From Rhodocyclaceae bacterium (GTDB lineage: Bacteria; Pseudomonadota; Gammaproteobacteria; Burkholderiales; Rhodocyclaceae): a DNA stretch of 64,000 bases. The DNA lies in assembly GCA_016791105.1 (NCBI GenBank), contig JAEUNM010000055.1, positions 1-64,000 on the forward strand, written 5' to 3'. The notes under the pieces were generated by a model. That model searched no databases and was not told the origin of the DNA. It worked only from the letters and a program-made list of their open reading frames with translations. The translations under genes and the position numbers were made by a program. How positions within the stretch are numbered: the stretch's first letter is position 1; each line of letters opens with the position of its first letter. Positions 54,374 through 62,975 of the stretch are shown piece after piece.

Positions 54374-54829
54374 GTGCAAATCGTTTCGGCTTCTTTTGCT
54401 GACGGTGCTGCCTTCGATGCGCGCCATACCCGTGAAGGCGCGGATATTTCGTTGGCCTTGTCCTCGAACTGCATGCCGGCGGGAACGAAAAGCTTGGCCC
54501 GGAGCGTCGCCGATCCGGCGGCGCCGAAAATGACCTGGGTGCATTGGGTGCTGCACGACATTCCGGCCGCGGCTACCGGCTTGCCGGAAGGCATTGCGCC
54601 TGCGGCACTGCCGCCCGGCACGGTGGGAGGGCTGAACGACTGGAAGCGTAGTGGCTATGGCGGCCCCTGTCCGCCAATTGGGCGCCACCGCTATTTTCAA
54701 AAGCTGTATGCATTGGACGCCAGGCTGGCTGTGCGCGGCCCGCTCGCCAATGCGGAGCTTGAGGCAGCCATGCGCGGCCACATTCTGGCCGCGGCCGAAC
54801 TGATGGAGAGGTATCAGAAGCGGCGTTGA
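54374..54829 (+). CDS. PEBP-family protein (YbhB type), partly degenerate
   Basis: 151 aa, no signal peptide. MTWVHWVLHDIP, GLNDWKRSGYGGPCPPIGRHRYF and the C-terminal helix follow the YbhB/YbcL family. Some normally conserved positions differ: DISPPLxW is DISLALSS and the DDPDAP loop is ADPAAP, so ligand binding may be changed. GTG 54374 is the start; AAGG lies about 10 nt before it. Family function in bacteria is unknown. Confidence 0.8.
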   Translation: MQIVSASFADGAAFDARHTREGADISLALSSNCMPAGTKSLARSVADPAAPKMTWVHWVLHDIPAAATGLPEGIAPAALPPGTVGGLNDWKRSGYGGPCPPIGRHRYFQKLYALDARLAVRGPLANAELEAAMRGHILAAAELMERYQKRR

Positions 54830-54852
54830 AGGAAGCGCTTTCGTTTCAAGTT

Positions 54853-54867
54853 TGTTGCGGTGCAACA
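54853..54867. promoter_or_regulatory. PHA-regulator-like palindrome 3, before DUF2789
   Basis: TGTTGC-GGT-GCAACA within TTTGTTGCGGTGCAACATC; 37 bp before the DUF2789 start codon. Confidence 0.6.
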
Positions 54868-54903
54868 TCAAGTCTGCCAACCACACAACACGCGAGGTGA
54901 AGC

Positions 54904-55140
54904 ATGGAATCGCAACTGCACACGATGACCAACCTGTTTGCCCAACTTGGCCTGGCGTCCGACGTCGAGTCGATAGACAGCTTCATTGAGACTCACAGCC
55001 CCTTGTCGCGCGAGGTGCTGCTGGAGGAAGCCAGCTTCTGGACATCCACCCAGGCTTGTTTCCTGCGCGAGGAAATTCTCGACGACGCCGACTGGGCGGA
55101 AGTCATAGACGAGCTCAACGCCCGCCTGCGCGCTGCCTAG
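54904..55140 (+). CDS. DUF2789 family protein
   Basis: 78 aa. MTNLFAQLGLASDVESIDSFI, FWTSTQACFLREEI and WAEVIDELNARLR match the DUF2789 family, small acidic proteins without known function. GAGGTGA before the ATG. The palindrome before it is shared with the phasin gene, which suggests a link to PHA metabolism that the family has not been given before, to my knowledge. Confidence 0.85.
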   Translation: MESQLHTMTNLFAQLGLASDVESIDSFIETHSPLSREVLLEEASFWTSTQACFLREEILDDADWAEVIDELNARLRAA

Positions 55141-56082
55141 CGGCAGCGATAAGGCGGTTCGGCTCGCCGCGATGTGGCCGCCGCAAAGCACAAAACCGAC
55201 CATAGGGCGAAATATCCGGCGGGATTCGTAACGCGGCATTGCGTTCCAGGCCATTCCTGCGGGCTGCGAGTAATCCTGCATTCCGCTCGGGCGCGTCGGC
55301 GCAAGTGTTGCGCGCCCAGCTTGCGCGCGCGGGAGTACGCGTGCGCCGCGATGCCACGCCGCTGCCCGCCTCCGGTTGATACGGTGTACGGGCTTCCCTT
55401 TGCGCTGCAATGACGGGGCGCGTTTGCCGACAGCGCCGCCGCCTACCCGGTGCGACGCTACGGACTGCGCTCAGTGCCAAATATGGCGACGTGCTCAGTT
55501 CTGGTGTTGCAGGTCGAGTGTTTATGCATACCCTTCCGAATGTGTTGCTATGGCGGCAGTTTTACGTGCATGGCCATCTCTGCTTCATAGGCATATCTGC
55601 CTGTCAGGTTTCTGTTCATTACAGTACTGCCGTTAATGTAAAAGACGCTTAAGCCGACGCAGCCGTGACGGACTTTTCGTACACGGCCGATGCGCGCGAT
55701 GAGCGACTCCGGGGAGCGCGCCCTGTGCGGCGCTTAGGCGCACCGTGGCGACCCTTTGGTGTATTCACGCGCTTTCACCTGCGCTGCTTCCCAGCACCCG
55801 AAAAAGCACCTAAGTGCTTGATTGCAAGAGTCGTGCACGACGGCGCCCGGTAGCAGCGTGGATGCTGTCGAAATTTTTTACGACTACCGTGCACTTCGTT
55901 TTCAGGCGCACCAATAAATCCCTGAATCCATGAAAACTCTCACTTCTGGCATGTGGCTTGCATGGATCTTCTCGTGCTCATCGTTCGGCGCCGAGGGCGC
56001 GGCAGATTTTGCGACGTGACACGCTAACGGCGCCGGGATGCGACACGTATTAGTTGACCCGACTTGCGAAAGGAAACGACAC
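55141..56082. other. About 940 bp without a recognisable gene
   Basis: Short open frames overlap on both strands and lack ribosome sites and motifs. A small hairpin AAGCAC-CTAA-GTGCTT lies at 55804-55819. The end of the region must contain the promoter of the PEP-CTERM gene. Confidence 0.55.
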
Positions 56083-56781
56083 ATGAAGATTGTGCGCTCG
56101 ACACTTGCTGCGGCATTGCTCGGCGTCCTCGGTGCAGGAACCGCCGGTGCGGTGCCGGTAGGATTTACCAAATTGACCGGGGTGACTGGCGGCACGATTG
56201 CCGCCACGGCGGTTTATAAAGCCGATTTGGGCGCGCTGGGCTTTCAGATCGCGTCGATCTCGATAGATGACGCGAGCGCGGGGCTGGGCGGCGCGCCGGG
56301 GCAGTTCAGCGGTTTCGATCTGGATGCGATCAAACTGTCGACCACCAATTGCGCCGATGCAGCGTGCGCTGCGGCAGCGGCCGGCCTGGCGGTATTCAAT
56401 TTCGGTGGCGGTACCTTTTTCACCCCGGGCGCTCAGCGTGCTCCGGCCGATCCCAAACTGTTCGGAACGGGACCTGCCGGCAATACCGTCGACAATGCCG
56501 TCGCACGCCTGGGGCTGTTCGATGGCGAATCCACGACGGCCATTCCCGGCGCCGAAGGCTTCATGAGCATGGGCGATGGCGGCCGGCTGGCATTCAATCT
56601 GACCGCGCTGACCGACCCGACCGGCCTGTTTCTGTACATAGGCGAGGTGGGCGATAACGGCGAAGTCGCCGCCAGCAACATCCAGGTACGCAATACCCGG
56701 GTGCCCGAACCCGGGGTGCTTTCATTGCTTGGTCTGGGTGTTTGCAGCTTGCTAGGCTTGCGCCGCAGGCTCTGCGCCTAG
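56083..56781 (+). CDS. PEP-CTERM sorted surface/exopolysaccharide-associated protein
   Basis: 232 aa with a signal peptide (1-23, ending AGA) and the C-terminal sorting tag VPEPGVLSLLGLG...RRRL at about 207-230: the PEP motif, a hydrophobic helix and basic residues. The middle is rich in Ala and Gly with no known domain. Such proteins are processed by an exosortase (EpsH), which is not in the window. AAGGAAACGAC precedes the ATG. Long non-coding DNA flanks it on both sides. Confidence 0.88.
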   Translation: MKIVRSTLAAALLGVLGAGTAGAVPVGFTKLTGVTGGTIAATAVYKADLGALGFQIASISIDDASAGLGGAPGQFSGFDLDAIKLSTTNCADAACAAAAAGLAVFNFGGGTFFTPGAQRAPADPKLFGTGPAGNTVDNAVARLGLFDGESTTAIPGAEGFMSMGDGGRLAFNLTALTDPTGLFLYIGEVGDNGEVAASNIQVRNTRVPEPGVLSLLGLGVCSLLGLRRRLCA

Positions 56782-57734
56782 TTGGGCTGCCGGCGCGTGC
56801 TTCCGGCCTGTCCTGGTCTTCGTCGCGGCGCGCGCCCAGGCGCTTGGGCGCGGGCTGCCTCGCGTGGATCCGGCACCGTGTCGCGCCTTGGTCCGGGGCC
56901 ACATTTTTTGCGGGCGGCGCGCTGCCAGCCGCGCATGCAGGTGCCGCCTAGCCACGCGTATTGCGGCGATGGGCGGCCATTTTCTGTGCCGGGTGAGCCA
57001 TCGTCCATCCGGCTCCGCCATCAGGGCAATTGATACGTAGACCGCTTGCCGGACTGCACACGCTCGTCCTGCCAGACACAGCCCTGTGTTTCGGGCTACC
57101 GCAACGCCGGCCTCGCCCGCCTCGGGCCGGAACACTCTACTATCTGGCGCAATTTTTTCTTGGCCGAGGCAGGAATTCAAGCCGCAAAGCGGACATGTCG
57201 CCGGTCAGCGGCGCTGTCTCCACACCCATGTCACCCTGGAGCGGCAGCCGAAGCCGCGCCATGAGGGGGTAAGTGAAATGCTCCTGGCTTGCGTAAATCG
57301 GGCCGCGCGGCACTTGTGCTTGCTATGTGCTAAAGTCCTACTAACCTATCGTATATAGTTCGCGTAATTGTGCTATGCGGCGCCTTATGCTGCCTGCCAA
57401 ATCGTACGCTGGTGCGTCTGCTGCGCAACCCCAGCGCGCTGCGCTGCTTCCGCCTTTGTGAATTAGCCGCGATTCTTGACCGTCGCAGCAAGGGGCACTC
57501 GTCCGGCCTGCAGCCGAACAAAAAAGCTCAAGTCGCAGCCTGAAATTGCCGAGATTATTGCAGCAGACTTGACGCCCAAGCTAGCACCCGATGCGGCCGA
57601 AGGCTGCAGTGGGTTGGGGGCCGATCGAAGACGAACGCGAAATCAGCGGCGGGCTGGGGAATCAGCCGCCGGGAGACGTAGAGTGGGGCCGCAGCGTATT
57701 CGCCATCACTGCCGTCACCCAGATTGGAATTTTC
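56782..57734. other. About 950 bp without a recognisable gene
   Basis: Only overlapping frames with no motifs. The last part should contain the promoter of the porin gene. Confidence 0.55.
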
Positions 57735-58973
57735 ATGAAAATAGCCGCTTGCCGCCCAAAGATTCGCTGTTGTGTTGCTGCCTTGTGCGCGTTTGTGGCC
57801 CCAGCGGCCAAGGCCGACGACGGCATGTTGCACTTTTCGAGCTTCGGCACGCTGGGCGCTGCCTACCATCGCGCCGATTCGATCGAATATCGCCGCTCCA
57901 TAGATCAGAGCGACGGTGCCATGGGCGGCAAGGTGAATTACGACATCGACAGCTTGATCGGCGTCCAGCTGAACGCAAATTTCGGGCAGGGGGTGGAAGG
58001 CGTGGTCCAGGCGGTGAGCCGTCAACAGCCAGAAAACAATTGGAATCCGAAAACGTCCTGGGCCTTCTTGCGCTATGCGCCGAATGAATCCTGGGAATTT
58101 CGCGTCGGGCGCGTGGGGCTTGATCTGTTGCTGTTTTCCGAAACGCGTAACATCGGCTACTCCTATCTGCCGATACGCCCCGCGCCTGAAGTGGTAGGCC
58201 TGAGCAGCATAGACCATCTGGACGGCTTCGACCTGCGCTTGCGCCAGCCCGTCGGGACAGGGATCGCCAGCCTGAAATTTTATGCCGGCACCAGCCAGGG
58301 CAAGTTTTACAACGGTGGCCTGCGCGAGCAAGCAAAGGCAAAATTCGCGGCACTGGTCGGCGAATATGCGCTCGACGACCTGATTTTGCGGGCATGGCTG
58401 GGCAGCGCGCGGCTGCGCGACAATGGTGCTCTGGAGCCAATATTCGTGTTCCTTCGCGGCACCGGATCGCCCTACGGGGCGGCCTTGGCCGACCAGATGC
58501 AGTTGCAGGATGAAACCTATCGCTATGCGGCGCTGGCTGGAACATACAACCATGGGCCATTTCAATTTCAGGCTGCGGTAACCCGCATGGGGGTACGCGA
58601 GGACAATCCGGTATTGCCCATCCTGCATGGTGCCTACTTCGTTGCCGGGTACCGGGTGGGGGAATTTACGCCTTACATCGCCTACGCGCGTGCCAAAAGC
58701 GATCGCCGCGAAGTCGCGGCCGACCTGTCCGGTTCGCCGCAGGGAGCGTTCCTGAAAAATTTCGTGACTTCTTTGACCATAAACTCCGTACAGGTCGACC
58801 AGCACACTCTTACCCTGGGCCTGCGTTACGACATTTCGTCCGGGCTGGATGTCAAATTTCAGCTCGATAACGTGCGCGCCGGCAGAACCAGGCTGGTGCG
58901 CAACCTGGCCGATACGACGCTCGATCCGCGACCTTTCAATATGCTGAGCGTGGCACTGGATTTCGCGTTCTGA
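57735..58973 (+). CDS. Outer membrane porin-like beta-barrel
   Basis: 412 aa. Signal peptide (1-27, ending AKA) then a beta-rich chain with many aromatic-ended strands and a C-terminal Phe (LDFAF). Motifs such as GKVNYDIDSLIGVQLNANF and VGRVGLDLLLFSE are like those of putative porins that precede a small PstS-like gene and a sensor kinase. The ligand is not known. The PstS-like gene starts 7 nt after it, so an operon is likely. Confidence 0.78.
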   Translation: MKIAACRPKIRCCVAALCAFVAPAAKADDGMLHFSSFGTLGAAYHRADSIEYRRSIDQSDGAMGGKVNYDIDSLIGVQLNANFGQGVEGVVQAVSRQQPENNWNPKTSWAFLRYAPNESWEFRVGRVGLDLLLFSETRNIGYSYLPIRPAPEVVGLSSIDHLDGFDLRLRQPVGTGIASLKFYAGTSQGKFYNGGLREQAKAKFAALVGEYALDDLILRAWLGSARLRDNGALEPIFVFLRGTGSPYGAALADQMQLQDETYRYAALAGTYNHGPFQFQAAVTRMGVREDNPVLPILHGAYFVAGYRVGEFTPYIAYARAKSDRREVAADLSGSPQGAFLKNFVTSLTINSVQVDQHTLTLGLRYDISSGLDVKFQLDNVRAGRTRLVRNLADTTLDPRPFNMLSVALDFAF

Positions 58974-58980
58974 GGTTCGC

Positions 58981-59397
58981 GTGCGCCTGCGTTCCTCATT
59001 GTTGGGCCTGATACTGTTTGCCTGCGGCACGCTGGCGCGTGCCGAGGAACTGGTGGTGGTCATGGCGGCGGGCAGCGGCGTGGAACAACTGAGCCGTGAG
59101 GAAGTTGCCAATATTTTCCTTGGCCGCTTTCGCCAGTTGACGGACGGCCGGCGCGCCCTGCCCATAGACAACCAGTCCTTCAAGGAGGAGTTTTATCGCA
59201 AGCTTGTCGGCCGCAGCCCGGCGGAAATCGGTGCCTACTGGGCGCAGCTCAAGTTTTCCGGGCGTACCCAGCCACCCGAGCAGGAAGACGAGTCGCGAGC
59301 CCTGGCAAAAGTGGCGGCGACGCCGGGGGCAATAACGTATTTGGAACGCAGCAAGGCCGACAGCCGCGTGCGGGTGGTGCTCGAGCTTGGTCACTGA
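58981..59397 (+). CDS. Small PstS-like periplasmic binding protein
   Basis: 138 aa. Signal peptide (1-21, ARA), then a half-size phosphate-binding-protein-like domain: VVVMAAGSGVEQLSREEVANIFLGR, RALPIDNQ, FKEEFYRKLVGRSPAEIGAYW, TPGAITYLE. Too short for a full ABC binding protein, and no transporter genes are nearby. Such proteins often accompany a sensor kinase and may present a ligand to it. GTG start; its end overlaps the kinase start by 11 nt. Confidence 0.8.
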   Translation: MRLRSSLLGLILFACGTLARAEELVVVMAAGSGVEQLSREEVANIFLGRFRQLTDGRRALPIDNQSFKEEFYRKLVGRSPAEIGAYWAQLKFSGRTQPPEQEDESRALAKVAATPGAITYLERSKADSRVRVVLELGH

Positions 59398-62300
59398 TTC
59401 CCATACTGGCCTGCAGCGCCTGCGCAATACGCTGGCGCTACGCGCTGCGGTCCTTTTGCTAAGTGTGACCGCTGCGGTCGGTTTCGTGACTGTGACGATC
59501 GGCGGGATATGGCTGTATCGCGCGGAAGCGGCGCGCCTGCAAGCCCAGTTGTCGCAACTGGTCGATGCCGTGGAGCGCACGGCGAGCATTGCTGCGTTTG
59601 TGAGCGACGCGGCATTGGCCAAGGAGGTTGCGCGCGGACTGGTCGGCAACGATGCCGTGGCGCGGGTAATCCTGAACGGCGGCAAGCAGGTGCTGGCCGA
59701 TGAAGTCGATCCGGGCCTGGACCCCGGCCGCCTGCAGGCGCCACAAGTCCGCCGCCTGCACTCGCCCTTCGACCAACGCGAAGTGGTCGGCGAGTTGCTT
59801 TTGTATCCAGACGGTTCGGTTTTGCGCGACAAGGCACTGGCCTATTTCGGGTCGGTAGCGGGGCTGCTGGCGTTCATGCTGGTGGTGCTGCTGGTGGCCG
59901 CCTTGCTGGTATTGCTGCGGCAGGTGGTAAGGCCGATCAAGGCAGTTTCAGACCAGTTGCACAGCCTGGATATCGACGCCGAAGCGCGTCTGGCGCAGCC
60001 CCACAAGTATGCCGGCGACGAGATCGGCGTACTCGTGGACGATGTGAATGCCCTGGTCGCGCGGGTGGTGGCGCGCGACAAACTGTATGGGGCGATCGTA
60101 AATCAGGCGGCGGACGCGATTTTGCTGCTGGACCGGCAAAGCGGCGCAGTGCTCGAGGGCAACCCCGCCGCCCATCGCCAGTTCGGCTATGCGCGCGACG
60201 AATTGCTGCAACTCACTGCCGAGCGGCTGGTGCCGGATTTTCACGTTTGGCTCGAAAACGCTGCGCTGCTGGCCCAGGAAGGTGGCCATGTATTCGAGAC
60301 GCAGCCGCGCCGCCGCGATGGCAGCAGCTTTGACGCGCGCATCAGTAGCGGCGCGATCCGCGGCGGCGAGCGCGATCTGCTGGTATGGCTGGTGAGCGAC
60401 GTCACGCAGGAAAAACGCCTCGCGGAACAGTTGCGCCGGCACAGCGACGAGCTGGAAGCCACGGTGGCCGCGCGCACGCGTGAACTAAGCCTGGCGCGCG
60501 ATAGTGCGGAGGCGGCCAATCGTGCCAAAAGCAGTTTTCTGGCCAATATGAGCCACGAAATCCGCACCCCGCTCAACGCCATCATAGGCCTCACCCGTGT
60601 CGTCAAGCAGCAACTGGATTCGCCGCGCCAGCGCAGCCGCATGGACAAAATTACCGCCGCCGGCCGGCATCTGATGTCCATCATCAACGACATCCTCGAT
60701 CTTTCCAAAATCGAAGCGGGCAAGCTGGAACTCGAAATGCTGCGGCTGGAACTGGAGCCCTTGTTTGCCGACGTGCTGTGCATGGTTGCCGACGCGGCGC
60801 ATGAAAAAGGCCTGGAACTGGTGGCGGAACTGGATCCGGCACTGCCTGCTGCGCTATGCGGCGACCCCACCCGCCTGCGCCAGGCCCTGCTCAATTTCGT
60901 AAACAATGCGATCAAATTTACCGACTGCGGCAGCGTGCGCCTGCGTGCAAAGATGGAACGGGAAATTCCCGGCGGCCTGATGGTGCGGCTGGAATGTACC
61001 GATACCGGCCTGGGCCTCAGTCAGGAACAGCAGGCGCAGCTATTTGCGAACTTCGTGCAGGCTGATAGCTCGACGACGCGCAAATACGGTGGCACCGGTC
61101 TGGGCCTTGCCATCAATCGCCGCTTTGCCGAAATGATGGGGGGCGAAATAGGCGTGGATAGTGCACCGGGCCGAGGCAGTACGTTCTGGATGACGGTAGG
61201 CCTGAGCCATTTGCAGGAGCCGGCGGCGCCATCGACTGCGCGCGACGCGTTGTCCGGACAACGGGTGCTCATCGTGGACGATTTGCCGGCCTGCCGCGAC
61301 GCCCTCGCCACCGCCCTGCACAGCCAGGGCATGGAAGTCCTGCAGGTCGGCAACATCGCCGCCGGGCGCGCGCTCCTGGCAAGCACAAACCAGTGCGATC
61401 TGGTGTTGCTGGATTGGGATTTGCCGGGCGCGGAAGACTTTGCGGCCGCAGCCGGCAGTTGCGTGCTTGCGCTCGCGGTAGACGCGGAAGCGGTGCGGGC
61501 CTCGGCACTGGCCGCGGGCTGCCGCAGCGTTTTACTCAAGCCGGTGCTGCCCGGCGCCCTGGTTGCGGCGATCCGGCATGCTCTGTTTGGGCCAGCCGAA
61601 ACGGACGCGGTGGTGCTGGCGGACTGCAGTGCCGAAAGCCGCCTGCGCGAACACCATGCCGGAACGCGCGTCCTTCTGGCGGAAGACAACGATATCAATC
61701 AGGAAGTGGCGATTTGCCTGCTCGAGGCCGTGGGGCTGGTCGTGGATGTGGCCGGCAATGGCCATTTGGCGTTGGAACGGGCGCGCGCGGCTTGCTACGG
61801 GCTTATCCTCATGGACATGCAAATGCCGGAACTGGACGGCCTGGATGCCTGCCGGGAAATACGCGCCATGCCGCAGTATCGCAGCACGCCCATACTTGCC
61901 ATGACCGCCAACGCCTTTGCCGAAGACCGCGCCGCCTGCATTGCTGCGGGCATGAATGACCACATAGGCAAGCCGGTCGAAGCCGATCAACTTTACGTCA
62001 TGCTGCTCAAATGGCTGCAAGCGGCCGCCAACGATGCGGCCGAGCCTGCGCCCGTGCAGGCCAGCGATCATGGCAGCCCACCCGTGGCTGCGCCTGCGGA
62101 GCCGGGGGGCATGCCTGCCGCGGGGGTCGATGTGGACCTGGGCCTGAAGCATACGGGCGGCAATCAAGCGTTTTATCAGCGCATGCAGCGGCGCTTTTTC
62201 GAAAAGTACGAGCACCAGACCGGTACCTTGCAAGCGCTATTGGGCGACCAGCGATGGGATGAAGCTTTGCGCTACGTGCATGGCCTGAAAAGCGCTGCCG

Positions 62301-62509
62301 GCTATATCGGTGCCAAAGCGCTGGAGGAACTTGCCGCGCGCGCGCAGCGTGAACTGAAGATCGCGGAGGCGGGCGGTCCTGGCGAAACGATAGACGTGTT
62401 CGCGCAGGAACTGGAAGCGTCGCTGGCGCAAGTTCTGGATGTGCTACGCGCGCAGCTGTTTCCGCAGGAGTGCCCGGCTCCCGCCAGCCGCGAATCTTTC
62501 GACCCATGA
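59387..62509 (+). CDS. Hybrid sensor histidine kinase (HAMP-PAS-HisKA-HATPase-REC-REC-HPt)
   Basis: 1040 aa inner-membrane kinase. Two membrane helices (about 22-44 and 155-178) enclose a periplasmic sensor domain; then HAMP, PAS (about 235-345), HisKA with His390 ([10 protein letters not shown]), the HATPase ([25 protein letters not shown]), a first REC with Asp676 (LLDWDLPG) and a shortened motif, a second REC with Asp810 ([11 protein letters not shown]), and a C-terminal HPt with His965 ([10 protein letters not shown]). The phosphorelay is complete in one protein except for an output regulator, which must lie elsewhere. The TTG start overlaps the PstS-like gene. Confidence 0.92.
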   Translation: MVTDSHTGLQRLRNTLALRAAVLLLSVTAAVGFVTVTIGGIWLYRAEAARLQAQLSQLVDAVERTASIAAFVSDAALAKEVARGLVGNDAVARVILNGGKQVLADEVDPGLDPGRLQAPQVRRLHSPFDQREVVGELLLYPDGSVLRDKALAYFGSVAGLLAFMLVVLLVAALLVLLRQVVRPIKAVSDQLHSLDIDAEARLAQPHKYAGDEIGVLVDDVNALVARVVARDKLYGAIVNQAADAILLLDRQSGAVLEGNPAAHRQFGYARDELLQLTAERLVPDFHVWLENAALLAQEGGHVFETQPRRRDGSSFDARISSGAIRGGERDLLVWLVSDVTQEKRLAEQLRRHSDELEATVAARTRELSLARDSAEAANRAKSSFLANMSHEIRTPLNAIIGLTRVVKQQLDSPRQRSRMDKITAAGRHLMSIINDILDLSKIEAGKLELEMLRLELEPLFADVLCMVADAAHEKGLELVAELDPALPAALCGDPTRLRQALLNFVNNAIKFTDCGSVRLRAKMEREIPGGLMVRLECTDTGLGLSQEQQAQLFANFVQADSSTTRKYGGTGLGLAINRRFAEMMGGEIGVDSAPGRGSTFWMTVGLSHLQEPAAPSTARDALSGQRVLIVDDLPACRDALATALHSQGMEVLQVGNIAAGRALLASTNQCDLVLLDWDLPGAEDFAAAAGSCVLALAVDAEAVRASALAAGCRSVLLKPVLPGALVAAIRHALFGPAETDAVVLADCSAESRLREHHAGTRVLLAEDNDINQEVAICLLEAVGLVVDVAGNGHLALERARAACYGLILMDMQMPELDGLDACREIRAMPQYRSTPILAMTANAFAEDRAACIAAGMNDHIGKPVEADQLYVMLLKWLQAAANDAAEPAPVQASDHGSPPVAAPAEPGGMPAAGVDVDLGLKHTGGNQAFYQRMQRRFFEKYEHQTGTLQALLGDQRWDEALRYVHGLKSAAGYIGAKALEELAARAQRELKIAEAGGPGETIDVFAQELEASLAQVLDVLRAQLFPQECPAPASRESFDP

Positions 62510-62533
62510 CATGCTTGACAGAGAACAATTCGT

Positions 62534-62553
62534 AAATAATAATAATTCGCATT
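62534..62553. promoter_or_regulatory. Fur-box-like sequence before hemP
   Basis: AAATAATAATAATTCGCATT; the inner part matches 12 of 19 positions of the GATAATGATAATCATTATC consensus. Fits iron control of hemP and the receptor gene. Confidence 0.5.
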
Positions 62554-62578
62554 ACGGTTTTCGAATTGAGCGACAAGC

Positions 62579-62770
62579 ATGAAGCAGGCTGCGCACCAAG
62601 TTCCGCCAGTGGCTGCGGGCCGTCCTATCGAACGACTGCCCGAGGCCGTAGCCGCACCCACGGATAGCGCGGCCATATTGGGCGGGCAGAGTGAACTCAA
62701 AATTGCCCACGCCGGCTGCATTTACACCTTGCGCGTGACGCGCGCCGGCAAGCTCATTCTGACCAAATGA
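62579..62770 (+). CDS. hemP: Hemin uptake protein HemP
   Basis: 63 aa. LLGGQSELKIAHAGCIYTLRVTRAGKLILTK-like C-terminus (SELKIAHAG, YTLRVTRAGKLILTK) is the HemP signature; the N-terminal part is variable. In alphaproteobacteria HmuP/HemP acts as a regulator of the hemin receptor gene; in betaproteobacteria hemP often stands beside a TonB receptor, as here. A Fur-like box lies 26 bp upstream. Confidence 0.85.
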   Translation: MKQAAHQVPPVAAGRPIERLPEAVAAPTDSAAILGGQSELKIAHAGCIYTLRVTRAGKLILTK

Positions 62771-62975
62771 CGCAGGTTCGCCCAGCTTGCCCAGGCGTGC
62801 CGGTTGCCCCGGCGCTGCCTGGGCCATGGCGCGCCCCTGCGGCTGGCGCCGTGCGTTCGGCGCCACCCCCCGCGGCCGCTCGGCACATGCCGTGGCGGCC
62901 ACCATCCCAACGGACTAGCCAGCCGCCGCGTGCGTGCATGCCAGCCATGTCCTCTGTCATTTACCGAGGAAAATC

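Noticed and set aside
57555..59183. 542-aa antisense frame over the porin gene
   Set aside because: The plus-strand frame has a signal peptide and a barrel C-terminus.
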